From NCBI GenBank assembly GCA_037043455.1, contig JAWPHD010001805.1, positions 62,001 through 126,000 of the forward strand: DNA of 64,000 nucleotides, read 5' to 3'. Both the position numbers and the translations under genes were made by a program. The notes below the pieces were generated by a model, which made no database searches, was not told the DNA's origin, and saw only the letters and a program-made list of their open reading frames with translations. Positions within the stretch are counted from its first letter, which is position 1; every line of letters starts with the position of its first letter. The stretch comes from Cyrtodaria siliqua (Eukaryota; Mollusca; Bivalvia; Adapedonta; Hiatellidae). Positions 22,771 to 33,720 of this stretch are shown in pieces.

Positions 22771-22910
22771 GGATGTGTGTATTAAGGATAGGTGTGAGTC
22801 AAGTATGGCTGGTCTTCAAACTTATAATGTAAACTTTTATTGATAACTAGCTAAACTATAATAAAGCATAATATAGCATTTTCATTAAATCAATGGCCAT
22901 AACTGTGTTG

Positions 22911-23334
22911 TTTATCGCTTAAGTCGGTGCTAGGTGGCGTGGGAGGTGTAGCACTTTACATTACCTCTCATGAACAGACTCAATAAAACCGAGTCTGCTA
23001 CTCTTATCTCTTGTTGTGTTTGTTGCTTCCATTGGATCCCTTTTCAGTATTTATTGACATTCACACTAGCGTTTGCTTAGTGATGTGTGGTTGCCATAAA
23101 ACGTCGCCCCGACTACAATAAGTAGTGTTATTACTTACTGGTTATTTGGGATCATCAGGCCTGATCTTTGTGGCTTTAAAGTAGAATATCGCTTAAGCCG
23201 GTGCTAGGATGCGTGAGAGGTGTTGATTTTAACTTTACCTCTCATGAACAGTCTCAATAAAACCGAGTCTACTACTTTTATCTCTTGTTGTGTTTGTTGC
23301 TTCCAAGGGATCCCCCTTTCAGTATTTATTTACA
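22911..23334 (+). mobile_element. Short LTR-like (TRIM-like) element, copy 2
   Basis: Two direct repeats begin at 22911 and 23184 with 'tatcgcttaag' and end in 'tttcagtatttatt' at about 23059 and 23330, with ~125 bp between. Each carries 'cctctcatgaacag' and 'ctcaataaaaccgagtct', that is AATAAA in the loop of a hairpin. The right end is the same as in the copy at 6737-7148 although the flanking DNA differs, so this is a discrete element. No coding region, primer site or target duplication could be shown. Confidence 0.65.
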
Positions 23335-23780
23335 ATGGAAATAGTAGGACAATCTACGTCCCAAAGACTTGTGTCGTGCCCTCCTCCATTACTATCTAAC
23401 CAATGGTCGCCAAACTTTACAGGAAAGTTAACCAGCAAATGAATATTATCACCTAAGTTGAACGTGTTTATCCGTGTTTATGTTCATTATCAAAATACTA
23501 TGGCATAGTGACTTAAGTGGGGGTATCCGTGTCCTATGGACACATTTCTAGTTATTAAACCATTTGAATGTTAATAATGTTTATAGTGACTCGTAAGACA
23601 ACAAATGGCTTGGTGTCTGTTAAGTATTCAATTATCTACATATGTGTATACATTAATCATGAATTAATTATTTTTTATATATTATGTGCGTTCTACTATT
23701 TCATTATGTGCATACTTATCGTTTGGGATAAAATATAAAAAAAAACACATCTTATGCTATGGTGTTAATTAATAGATAGA
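23335..23780. other. Intergenic, nothing recognised
   Basis: AT-rich stretch with no open frame or repeat that I can support. Confidence 0.5.
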
Positions 23781-23990
23781 GTCTGGTCTCAGTTGGTTTA
23801 TTTAAACACCAAGATGGGCATAAACCTCGCCTCTCTCATCGCTACGGGTTCGAATCTCACTGGGAGCTCGACTTGTAAGTGAGGAAGTGTCGATTCTTAC
23901 GGATGGCGGGAGGTGTACAATACTGGTTCTACCTAGGAAAAGCGGATGGTCTGCCTCCACCACATTAAAAATCTACCGTCATATATAACA
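23780..23990 (+). mobile_element. Diverged tRNA-derived SINE
   Basis: An A-box-like 'tctcagttggtt' (23786-23797) and a good B box 'gggttcgaatctc' (23845-23857), then a body with 'gtcgattcttacggatggcg' and 'aggtgtacaatactggttct'. The tRNA cloverleaf is broken, so it is not a functional tRNA. Ends are uncertain. Confidence 0.6.
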
Positions 23991-24260
23991 TGACATGTGT
24001 TGAAAATGACGTAAAACACGATACCAAAACACCAAAATTGCAGTATTTTGTACTTAGTGATCCATTTATCGAACGTTAGAGTATGACAAAGAGTCACCCT
24101 TTGTTGATCCTGAATTAAAATATTTAATGCTATGTATTGATCAAAGAAAATTTCACCGACCTTGCTTCAATTCTTACAAAGATAACCCATAACAAAAGAC
24201 AGATCATAGTTTAATGTTATGTAACAGCTATACCACCAGTATATGTATTAACATATTCTG

Positions 24261-24309
24261 TTAACCAACAACCACTTCTTCTGTGGGCGAGATAGTTACA
24301 TTGGAGTAT
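24261..24309 (-). CDS. Lectin B exon 5 (short C terminus)
   Basis: 49 bases after 'atgttttatgttgcag'. Completes the split glycine and adds YSNVTISPTEEVVVG before TAA. The acceptor block is the same as in lectin A, while the coding part is longer by four codons. Confidence 0.82.
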
Positions 24310-27300
24310 CTGCAACATAAAACATAAATCATAGTTTTAGGTTATATTGCTTTTTTGGAGAGATACCGTAACACCGTTTAATATATTCATTTAAGGAAAA
24401 TTGGTGTGACTTCTAGTTGAAAATGATAGTAATTGTAATATAAAATTCATATTACTCAGGTCAGACTTGCAAAACATTTAAAATGGAACTTCCAATGGTT
24501 TTCCTTTACATTGTTATCTTGTCAACGCTATCCTTGAACAATAAACACTCACTAAATAGTTTTATTGATAAAATTACGTATATAATTATCTGCGTCTTAA
24601 TCCATTCTCAAAGTGCCCTGGGCCTAAATTCATCAAATTTTTGAGCACAAGAATCAGACTCAGACTCAAAATCTCATTTTTTTGCAAACCCTATAATCAC
24701 AAAAGTGTGGGTAAGAATTGTGATTTTCCGACATTTTCTATTAAATTACCTTTCAAATTACTTGTTTCTGTAAGCAAATACAGTAATTTGCTTGTAAAAT
24801 TGTTTTTATTTTTATTTAAAAAAATTGAGATTTTGAGTCGAATCTGAGTTCTTGTGCTCAAAAGTTTTATGAATATTTAGGCTGGTCTATGTTTACTACT
24901 ATTTATCAAATTCTATTGCAATTTCAATATGATAGAAAATCAGTGGCCATTATCTTATTGGTGTCAGTATTTTACTATACACACACCATATTCATATAAA
25001 ATGTTAATATTGTATTAAATCAGTGGCCATTATCTTATTGATGTTATACGCATCAGTATTTTACTATACACACACCAAATTCATATAAAATGTTTATATT
25101 GTATTAAGTATTAAACAGCCGCCTTTTTTTTTTTTTGCCGCGCCGGGTTTTGGCAAAAACAGCAAGTAATTCCAAATGAGCTAGGGCGCTTTCGACTATA
25201 TCATATGAAAGCACATATCAAATGAAGGAAAAATTATATTCTATTTCATCGGTGACGCGAAGTTGACCTTTCAAAAGCCTATTTTCCCATGGGAGGACCT
25301 TTCTTCCCATGGGAAAGACCATAAGTTAAAAAAGTTGTGTATGTTTATATATGTTTATTCGGTGAATAAATGCAATGCAAGACAGTAAATGTCACTGTCA
25401 CTTTACTTACCCGATTTGGCACATAACACTGTGCAGGACATTACAGTTTTCGTCGTTCCAATATACTCTGCTTCCATGTCGGTGATTGATAAGCAGACAA
25501 TTTTCTTGACCACCGTTGTTATCCGGTAGGCCTGCACCCCAGTTTGTGTAGGTTATAGGCCAGCTCTGACCATCTGCGCCCATCCATCGCCAGTCCTTCT
25601 CTGAGGCAATGTCAGCACCTGAGACCCAATATTCTTCGTTGATATGTGCACCTAGGGTAAGACAAAATAAAATCATCAACATAGGATATCTCAAAAATAT
25701 ATCTAAACAAGAGCTTTCGCCATAACATAGAATAAAAGGTTGTTGGAATTTGATCAAAATGGAAATGCAGTAACGTCGGTGTGGTTGATATATTCTAGAG
25801 CAGCATACATTTTAAACATGTATGTACGGAGAAAAAGTTATTACAAGATAAATGTATAATTAGTCGGATAAAATACACCTAAGTAACCATTTTCAACCAT
25901 TTTCAAAATTTTATAATTTAATGAATTAAAGTGTATTACATTTTTTATTGGATATGTCGGTTGAATTTATTAATGTACAAGCTGCAGTTAGGACGTCACA
26001 TGCATTCCAAGAGGTCGTTTGTGGAATGCTCGAGAGAATTATTACGAAATAATAGACTGAAATAGTGAGTATAGATAACCATTACAGGTATTTTCAAAGA
26101 CAAACAGGTAATGTGAAAAAACAATTCGTAATACGAGCGCTAATATGAAAACATATCTCTTAGGCAGGACTATAATTCCAGGTAATATGCTAAATACAAA
26201 GAAAGTTAATGCCTGACATGATTCGTTGTTTCAATCAGTATTAATCTATCACTCATAAAGGTTGCTAGATTAGCTGGATAGAAGTAAGACAAATGTTTAT
26301 TTTGGAAAGAACGGATATTGCACCTGGTTTAACCCCACTGCGGCCTTTTTTTGCCAAGGCGGTACCCCTATTGTCAACCCTTTTGAGTTTGTGATGTCTT
26401 ATTTTGCCTTTTATTCATCTTTAAAGATGTTCTTTGTTTCTGTGTGTGTCTGTGGTTGACTGTCGTCCTTGAATGCTACTTTTCCTTGCGTTAATATAAG
26501 TAAAGGTTTCCTCGCATCGATATGGGTATTATGTTTGTTGGTGGAGTGCCTCTTTCTCGAAGATCAATTTAACAAGCAGAACGCAAATGCATTGCGTTGC
26601 TGCCAAGTGTTAAACACCTACGATGATATTTACAACATTAATGAATGGCTTGAGATGAACTAAGTGTTGTAATACTGTATTTCTCTCTTGAAAAAGCATA
26701 ACATAAAATCAAATAATAACATAACAACTTGTTGACCCCTTAGTGTGCGAGAGCAAGTATTGATAGATGTGAAATAGTTGCTACGAATATTGTGTAATTT
26801 ACATAATGACATTAAACAATGTAAGTTATAATTAGAATGTATGCACTGAAAACATGACTTGCGTTAAATAAGGAGAAACTTCGATTACGCCACTCTAACA
26901 AGTATACACGTATACACGCTTTATCAAAAGCTAAGAACGTAATTTTCCTAAATGTTCACCGTCATATGCATACCATCTTCGGGATGGCTAAAATTTCTTT
27001 ATTATGTACATGTTAAATACTGAGTACTGCTCAACCCGGGGCTAGATGGCTTGAACTGTAGCATGCACATTTCACGACCGTTCATGAACACTCTCAATCA
27101 AACCGAGACTGCAGTATATCTTTTATTTATCGTGTTCGGCGATTTCAAATTTCTCCTTCCATTCTCTTTTTCACTTCCTTATTGTCGCATGATGAATACT
27201 TATCTGCACAGTTGTCATCATTTGTTAATTTGTTAAAATATCTCTTCAATAATATAAAGTTACCGTGAAGTCTAGCCAGCATGCCTTCTATGAAAGTCTC

Positions 27301-29492
27301 TTCGACAGCATTATTTATAATGGCAAGCTCACTTCCCAGTATTTGGCAGTAAAGCTAAAATGATACAAAATTATGAATTGTTATTTTAACTATATGTGTC
27401 TTTTATTCAATTTGATATTTGGAGAGGGATGTGTCTGATGTCTGATACATATATCGGTGGTACCTTCTTAAATACGTAAGTGTTCTTACTTTAATTTCGA
27501 ATGGCTGGTTCCACTACTCCAGCCCTTAAAGGGTCTGAGTGTTGTTTTAATAATTACCCTTAGGATATGTTGTCTGTTTTTTAATTTAGTATTTTGACTA
27601 CTACTTGTGATACTCCGGCTTCATAACCTATGCTCCCATCTAAATTCAGTTTTATTTCGACCATTGTTTACTCGTTGAGGGCAAATCATTTTGTTACAAA
27701 TTGTGACCATACGCTGCTGGCCATGGCATGGTAGGAAAATACCTCATTGAAGGTTCTATGTTCACCATCAAATGCATACCATCTTCGGGATGGCTCAACT
27801 GTTCGTACTGATGACATTTTAAGTATATTCAACCAGCGGTTTGAGGGCGTGAACGGTAGCAAACGTTTTTCACTACCGTGAACATTCTCAGTTAAACCCA
27901 GATTGTAATATTTGTTGTATTTATAGTGTTCGGCGGTTTCCAAATTTCTCATTTCATACTCTTTTTACACCATGTACGTCGTATTTATTGTAGAACTTGC
28001 GTTGCATATACATGCATTACCAGAACTTAAAGTGATTTAAGCATTACAGGTATACATCATAATATGCATAATATTATTCAGATAAGCAACAAACATGGAC
28101 ATATAATTAAATCGGTCAATTTTTAAAAACAATATTGGTGCGAAACTTGGTTCATTCTTTCTTTGGCGTTAGTTTCTTAAATGGCAAAACAAAACATTGG
28201 TAATATTTACATGTTTTTTTATCATTTTAAAATCTGCTTTGTAAAATAAATGGCCGTCGATGTTTCAAAATGGTTAATAAAATACAAAGCTAAGCCTCAA
28301 TCCAAACATGCTTCCATAGCGGATGTCTTGTTACACATGGTAAGATGATATTTAATTTGATCTGAATCATAATTATATAACGTACCCTAGCCTCTATCCA
28401 ACTTGCACTCAGACCTGCAGCCTTGTAACACATTGTACCATGGTGTTCAAACCCGTCTGGACACTCACTAAACGCTCCTATGATGCCAAAGGGGAAAAAG
28501 TAGGTATAAAAGACGAACAGGTAATGTAGCTGTCACAGACCACAATCAACCAAAAACATGCATTTAAACAATTACAAAGTTAAACAGAAGTAAGTGACAT
28601 CACAAACACAAAAGAGTTGACAATAGGGCTAACATCTTGGAACGGTCAGTGGCAAAAAGGTCGCTGGATGTTTAAACCGCCTGGAATTCACCAACCATTC
28701 TTCAAACCATTCTTAAACTTGAGATGAAGTACTCAAATATCGTTCACAGATATTCCCACAACCTTCAAAGATAAGCAATCGTTCGAAGTTGCTTTTTATT
28801 AGTATTTATCGTATTGATACATAGCAGCTTGTTAGGAACATTTAAACTTTAAACTTATAGACATATTTGTGATTCAAATTTGCATACTTGGGCTTAAGTC
28901 TAGAATATTCTCAAGAATGGTTGGTGAATTCCAGGCCTGGTTCTAGGGAGCGCCAAAACTACTTTTTATGAGAAAACAGTCGTTGGACGATACTGAACCC
29001 AATATACAAGACACTGCATACACTGTCCTACTAAGAAAACCCTTTTTTAATCATCCCCACCCTGGGCTGTTAAAAATTTATGTAATTGTAGAATTCAGAA
29101 ATGTCTAGCTTACAAATTATAGCCATTTTTTAAAACATATTGACTGTCAGAGAACTTGAAATTCAGATTAACGCATATCAAGTTGTGTTCCTTAAGTTCA
29201 AAGTTCCAATATCTTGTAACAGACAAAACAAAGCGATTCATCACGTATCCTAAATAAAGTTAATATGATTCTGTGAGTAATGTCATAGATATGTTTCGAT
29301 AAACATAAAAATACCATTTTGTTCGATTAAGCTTAGACATAACCACAGACGAATCAAACATAGAAAGCAATCACACACACACACACTATTAAATGGTTAA
29401 TGATTACGTTTCTGTTAATTAATTCATAGTTTACCTTTTATGACTACAAGTCCAAAGAGGACAAAGGAAATCGACTGCACAACGCTCTTCAT
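24261..29492 (-). CDS. Secreted C-type lectin B (five exons)
   Basis: Minus-strand paralogue of lectin A, from CDS exons 29492-29435, 28477-28386, 27354-27264, 25651-25411 and 24309-24261, 176 aa plus stop. The signal peptide is MKSVVQSISFVLFGLVVIK. The single lectin domain has six cysteines at 25, 36, 53, 132, 150 and 158. The sugar-site triplet is L122-P123-D124, again neither EPN nor QPD, with W145-N146-D147 intact. The last exon adds an N-glycosylation site (N164-V-T) and ends VVVG. Exons 2-4 have exactly the lengths and phases of gene A. The proteins have diverged at many surface positions, so duplication is not very recent. Expected to be secreted and to bind sugars; the ligand is unknown. 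An unfinished extra copy of exon 2 lies at 30833-30905. Confidence 0.9.
24310..25410 (-). other. Lectin B intron 4
   Basis: 1.1 kb. Holds the foldback at 24617-24886 and a ~95-bp direct repeat around 'cagtggccattatcttattg' (24940 and 25020). Also a T run at 25125. Confidence 0.7.
24617..24886. mobile_element. Foldback MITE in lectin B intron 4
   Basis: Arms of ~60 bp: 'ggcctaaattcat', 'tttttgagcacaag' and 'gactcaaaatctca' are complemented at 24822-24884. 270 bp, no coding. It resembles in layout the element at 21720-21998. Confidence 0.78.
25411..25651 (-). CDS. Lectin B exon 4 (ligand-binding half)
   Basis: 241 bases between a 'cctag' acceptor and a GTAAGT donor. Encodes WVSGAD, NWGAGLPDNNGGQENC and YWNDENCNVLHSVMCQ. 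Of the lectin B exons it is the closest to its gene A counterpart. Confidence 0.95.
26310..26490 (+). mobile_element. MGTNCAP tail repeat in lectin B intron 3
   Basis: Truncated tail starting at 'cacctggttta' and ending at 'gaatgctacttttcc'. The internal words are 'cctattgtcaaccc' and 'gtggttgactgtcgtc'. Confidence 0.85.
26945..27210 (+). mobile_element. 'GAGACTG' LTR-like repeat, copy 1
   Basis: Contains 'accatcttcgggatggcta', 'caacccggggctag', 'gaccgttcatgaac' and 'ctcaatcaaaccgagactg', then 'cgtgttcggcg'. Ends ~55 bp before lectin B exon 3 and inserted in the antisense orientation to the gene. Confidence 0.7.
27264..27354 (-). CDS. Lectin B exon 3
   Basis: 91 bases between a 'tttag' acceptor and a GTAACT donor. 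Encodes LYCQILGSELAIINNAVEET and ends LARLH. Confidence 0.93.
27615..27975 (+). mobile_element. 'GAGACTG' LTR-like repeat, copy 2
   Basis: The longest copy with its upstream part: 'cttcataacctatgctccc', 'gggaccat'-type word, 'ccatcttcgggatggctc', 'gcgtgaacggtagc', 'cactaccgtgaac' and 'gtgttcggcggtttcc'. In lectin B intron 2, antisense to the gene. Confidence 0.72.
28386..28477 (-). CDS. Lectin B exon 2
   Basis: 92 bases between a 'catag' acceptor and a GTACGT donor. Encodes AFSECPDGFEHHGTMCYK and ends SWIEAR. Confidence 0.93.
28492..28685 (-). mobile_element. MGTNCAP tail repeat in lectin B intron 1
   Basis: Minus-strand tail with 'gagttgacaatagggcta', 'ttggaacggtcagtggc' and 'gtttaaaccgcc' on the plus strand. 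Begins only ~15 bp upstream of exon 2. Confidence 0.82.
29435..29492 (-). CDS. Lectin B exon 1 (signal peptide)
   Basis: 58 coding bases from ATG to an AAAAG|GTAAAC donor, phase 1. 'CAGTCGATTTCCTTTGTC' is shared exactly with exon 1 of lectin A, which fixes the alignment. Confidence 0.88.
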
Positions 29493-29983
29493 TTTGACAA
29501 TATCTGTAAAGCTACTGCTAATCAGGGGAGATGTACGAGAATGAAAGATAAGGCAAGTTGGTCAGGTGGTAATATAGGTCACATTGCTATTACACCTTAA
29601 CTATGGATCTGCACCGATTATCGAGGCAACTAAACTACCTTTCAATATTCGCCGGCAGGAAACCGGCAACTACATTTGTAAGTGCCCTGGAAGGAGTAAG
29701 TTCATTTTGTTAAGTACTATTGCAGTACTATTTTTACCAAATATCTTGACACGGTACTGACATTATATTAAAATAAATATTTCTTAACTATCTATGTGCA
29801 TGAATGTACTCTTTATGTACAAGTTGTTTGTGTGCAGTGTATGTGTATGCATACAGATAGCTCTGAAATTAATGTTTAAAATACCGCGCGTTATTGCACT
29901 GAATTTAACTGAGGGTGTATTTATCGCGTTTTATTGGTATTTGACTTTACCCAAAACGATTTACGTAAAATATACAAACCATC

Positions 29984-29985
<2 letters not shown>
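29493..29985. other. Lectin B upstream region
   Basis: Holds the conserved block AGATAAGGCAAGTTGG (29546-29561) shared with lectin A, and one diverged TATA-like word 'cctatattacc' on the gene strand (about 29567-29577). Nothing else found to the microsatellite at 29988. Confidence 0.55.

Positions 29986-29987
<2 letters not shown>

Positions 29988-30016
<29 letters not shown>
29988..30016. repeat. (GA)n microsatellite
   Basis: About fourteen GA units immediately left of a foldback. Confidence 0.9.
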
Positions 30017-30018
<2 letters not shown>

Positions 30019-30032
30019 ATAAATGGGTATAT

Positions 30033-30173
30033 TCATATCACACCCTATATCAGGCCGGAGACGCCATATTACTGTAGCTAATATGAGTAGAGGGCCTGAC
30101 CCTATATCAGGCCGGAGACGCCATATTACTGTAGCTGATATGAGTAGAGGGCCTGATATAGGGTGTGATATGA
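30033..30173. repeat. Foldback with duplicated 57-bp core
   Basis: 'ccggagacgccatattactg' occurs at 30055 and 30112, a 57-bp tandem duplication. Outer ends 'catatcacaccctatatcag' and 'ctgatatagggtgtgatatg' pair exactly over more than 20 bp. Confidence 0.85.
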
Positions 30174-30481
30174 AAATACATATTTTTTATTCCATTTATC
30201 ATATACTTCAGCTTTGTTGACATGTCAGCTTTAGCTCTCCTACCCTGTTTTCTAGGGAGGAAAACAATAAATTTATTTCTAATCAAGAAAATGAATGGTC
30301 AATAGTGATTATTTCATCCACAGATAATGACTCCATAGCCAATAATCGGCAGCGAACATAGGATGGAAGTAACATGATGGAAGTAACAAATGAAACGCAG
30401 ACAACAAACCAAACCATACCCGTTACAAATTGTATACAATTGTAACTAATCGGTAATTTCCGAATCAATCTTTCTTTTTTA

Positions 30482-30928
30482 ATTTAAGCATTACAGGTAT
30501 ACATCATAATATGCATAATATTATTCAGATAAGCAACAAACATGGACATATAATTAAATCGGTCAATTTTTAAAAACAATATTGGTGCGAAACTTGGTTC
30601 ATTCTTTCTTTGGCGTTAGTTTCTTAAATGGCAAAACAAAACATTGGTAATATTTACATGTTTTTTTATCATTTTAAAATCTGCTTTGTAAAATAAATGG
30701 CCGTCGATGTTTCAAAATGGTTAATAAAATACAAAGCTAAGCCTCAATCCAAACATGCTTCCATAGCGGATGTCTTGTTACACATGGTAAGATGATATTT
30801 AATTTGATCTGAATCATAATTATATAACGTACCCTAGCCTCTATCCAACTTGCACTCAGACCTGCAGCCTTGTAACACATTGTACCATGGTGTTCAAACC
30901 CGTCTTAACTATGGATCTGCACCGATTA
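30482..30928 (-). pseudogene. Partial copy of lectin B exon 2 and flank
   Basis: 30482-30905 matches 28035-28458 without visible difference over 424 bp. It includes the exon 2 donor and 73 of the 92 exon bases (30833-30905) but lacks the acceptor, so it cannot splice as an internal exon. Then 30904-30928 matches 29596-29620, a piece from upstream of lectin B. The copy is therefore a composite that skips 1.1 kb. It is either a recent rearrangement or a misassembly. Confidence 0.9.
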
Positions 30929-31640
30929 GAGTGAACTTAAAACAGGAGGACAAAAAATAATTGGTTTAGGTTAGGGTCATATTACAAGAGAATGTATACA
31001 TGGTAATGTGTTTGCAAAGTTTTAAAGACATTAACATTACATTTACATTAAAAGTATAGATATAGTTGTGTATAGATATATTACGAGTCAACTTTCGGAA
31101 TCGAACAACAAACTATGAATCTTTAAAGTTATTACCAAGTGAATTTATTTTGGTCTAATTAATAAATGCAATAAACGTCAAGCTTCTATGATTTTTCTAC
31201 ATTATATACTGAAAGGAAAAAGAAATGCATAATCAAAAACGTATCTATACTACACTATTATAAACGACGAATTCCACGTAATATTCCAGATATATCTCAA
31301 TGTGTTTTATACAAAAAAGGGGCTACAACTAATTACAGAAAGGACAACTCTGTCATGTAGTAGACCTTTTAATCAAAGTATACTTTGTTACACGAAATTC
31401 ATAAATGTTGAAGTACCAAGCTATTTCAGTATTGTCTTTAATGTTAAGAGATTGCAACGTTTAAAACCTAAGTTTGCTCACCTGTTTAAGCCAAATGCGC
31501 ATTCTGTCGGTAATGAAACTTTATATGGGTAACCATGGGTGTATTCGGTTCTGTTTAAAGCTTCTTTCCGAAAAGTCATCCATAATGTCGCCCTGTACCA
31601 TTCGATTAGCAGTAGTATATTGAACATAAAATAATTTGAT
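30929..31640. other. Intergenic, mostly unassigned
   Basis: AT-rich. 31262-31400 resembles 37990-38110 ('cgtaatattcca' followed by 'ttttaatca'), which suggests an old shared repeat, possibly the 5' part of the MGTNCAP element. No gene seen. Confidence 0.4.
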
Positions 31641-31644
31641 AGGG

Positions 31645-32529
31645 AAAATACTACATTTTTGGCCTGTAACAATATTAAAGCGTGTTTGACTAACAGCAGT
31701 TTAGACAATTACACTATATGGACTTGCCATGAAGTTTGTGAATCACTTAGATAATATTTTCGTCAGGTATGGAACTACCGTTTATAGACAAATTGTTGAT
31801 ATCTCTATTAATACGATCTGTGCACCCATTGCCGCAGATTTGTTTTTATATTTCTGTGAAAGAGATTTCATGTTGAGTCTTTCACCAGATACCCAGGCAG
31901 ATGTTATTGAAGCCTTTAATGACTTTGAATGAAATATTGAACATTGACAACCATTTTTTTTCTACTATGGTTAATAATATTTATCCTAAAGAACTTAAAA
32001 AGGCTTATATTTCTGATACTAACGCTTCTTTTCTCGATTAACATCTCTGTATTAAAAATGCTGAAATAATCAGCACAACATTTTATGGGGTCTATATGTC
32101 TCAACTTCTTCGTTTTTCTAGAGTTTGTACTCGAGTTGAGGACTTTAATATTGGTAATCTTTGTATAACTAAAAATATGCTCTATCAGGGCTATCGTTAC
32201 TATAAACTTCGAAAACTTTTGCAAAATTGTATTATCGTAAGCCTGATCTTCTTTCCAAATATAAAGGTACTCTTCTGCGACAAGGACTGTCACAACCTGA
32301 CTTCTATGGTGACGTGACTTACAAACTTCGTAAGATCCTTGGCCATGATCACTTTCATACTATCTTCGTTAAACTTGTTAAAAGGTTTATCAAAAAAGGT
32401 TATAACCCTATCATTTTGCAACGCACTGCATGCTTGGTGGTGGACCCATTTACAGTTCGCCACTATGCTTTCCTCTTTAAATGTGCGATGACCGGACAGG
32501 ATGTGGACCCTATAATGACGTCTACCTAA
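31645..32529 (+). pseudogene. MGTNCAP-type reverse transcriptase, longest copy
   Basis: Best-preserved copy. IFVRYGTTVYRQIV and CAPIAADLFLYFCERDFM (about 31755-31870) are the RT core, followed by SPDTQADVIEAFND. Downstream are VYMSQLLRFSRVCTRVEDF (other frame, 32096 on) and an intact last exon-length frame 32227-32529 with YYRKPDLLSKYKG, LGHDHFHTIF and the C terminus MTGQDVDPIMTST. The catalytic Y-x-DD block expected after EAFND is lost with ~30 codons. At least three frame changes. Layout resembles Penelope-like elements (RT with a separate GIY-YIG nuclease, see 37278). Confidence 0.78.
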
Positions 32530-33065
32530 AGCCCAAAAGGACGGTGACGTTTGATGTTAGTCTGCAGTCTTGTCTTGTCGTGCCCTCAATGTTTTTTCTC
32601 CTGTGCTCTGGCTTTTGCCTAGTCATTGAGTACCTTCTTTTGGATTTCTAGACTATTGTTTTTTTGTATTTATAAATACAGAGCATCTTTGTGTTTTACT
32701 TATATTGCCTATTAATGCTGCTTTTTGTTGGTTCATGGCGGGGATTTTTTTATTTACACAGTCCCATTTTATTGGGTTGATGTGAGGTTTGGTGCACCCT
32801 AGAACCTGGTTTAACACCCCACCCCCCACCACCCCCCCCCCCCCCCCCCCCCCACCCACCCACACACACACACCAGCGGCCTTTTTGGACACTGACCGTT
32901 CCAAGGCGGTAGCCCTATTGTCAACCTTTTTGTGTTTGTGATGTCTTATTTGGCCTTTTATTCATCTTTAAATTTGTTCTTTGTTTCTCTGTGTGTTTGT
33001 CGTTGACTGTCGTCCTTGAATGCTGCTTTCCCTGTTCGATTTTTATATCTATATTTATACTTATT
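32530..33065 (+). mobile_element. MGTNCAP element 3' UTR and tail
   Basis: Directly follows the stop codon and proves that the dispersed tail belongs to this family. Order: 'ggacggtgacgtttgatg', 'gctctggcttttgcc', 'ggcggggattttttta', 'ggtttggtgcaccctag', 'accgttccaaggcggtag', 'cctattgtcaac', 'gtcgttgactgtcgtcc'. A C-rich run interrupts it at 32815-32876. Confidence 0.88.
32815..32876. repeat. C-run and CA microsatellite inside a tail
   Basis: Long C run ending in CCCA and CACA repeats, replacing the short C5 word in 'aaacccccagcggc' of the other tail copies. On the minus strand this is a strong G-quadruplex candidate. Confidence 0.88.
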
Positions 33066-33189
33066 TCTATTAGACAAACAGTCTTTTTTGAAACGACATG
33101 TTTTTTATGTATAATACATCCTAAAAAACTAAATAAAACACTTTTTAAACATGTAATGGTGACACAACTGCTTTTGAAGATACCGTGAC

Positions 33190-33720
33190 CTTGTCTATTG
33201 CTATATGACCCCAACACCAAAGGGACGTACCGTTCGCAAATATACAGCTAAACAGCAAATTGGATTCCTTTATATGCAGTCGTTCTCTTTAAAACACATA
33301 CGGAAACGACTTTCACTATTTTCATTAACATGTCACATTGAGATTGACCTTTGATCTATTGACCAGAAACTCTTGTATGAACTCAAATGTAAATGCAGTT
33401 GTTCTCATTACTTTCAGCTGAACTGTTGTCATCATTGCTATTCATTACAAGGTCACAATAACATTGAGCTTTCATCTGTTGACCGCAATATCAAAAGTGG
33501 CCTACCTCTTGCGAAGCTATAAATACACAGCCGAAATAAATTTAATATATGCCGTCATCATCTCAGAATGGGAGGAAAACGCTCTCATTAATTTCCATTG
33601 CAAGGTCACAGTGTCCCTGACCTACTGACCAAACAATCAAAAGGTGTTCACCTCTGACAAAGGTATTACTATTCAGCAAATATGAAAATCAATTCATGCA
33701 GTCGGTTTAAATGAGCGGAA
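33190..33720. repeat. ~145-bp degenerate tandem repeat
   Basis: Three to four units marked by 'tcattacaaggtcacaataa', 'gacctactgacc' and 'tatgcagtcgt' variants. Similar 'tgacctttgaccta' repeats are frequent in bivalves. Confidence 0.6.

Larger units (their letters stand above)
25652..27263 (-). other. Lectin B intron 3
   Basis: 1.6 kb. Holds a tail repeat at 26310-26490 and an LTR-like repeat at 26945-27210. The rest shows nothing that I recognise. Confidence 0.7.
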
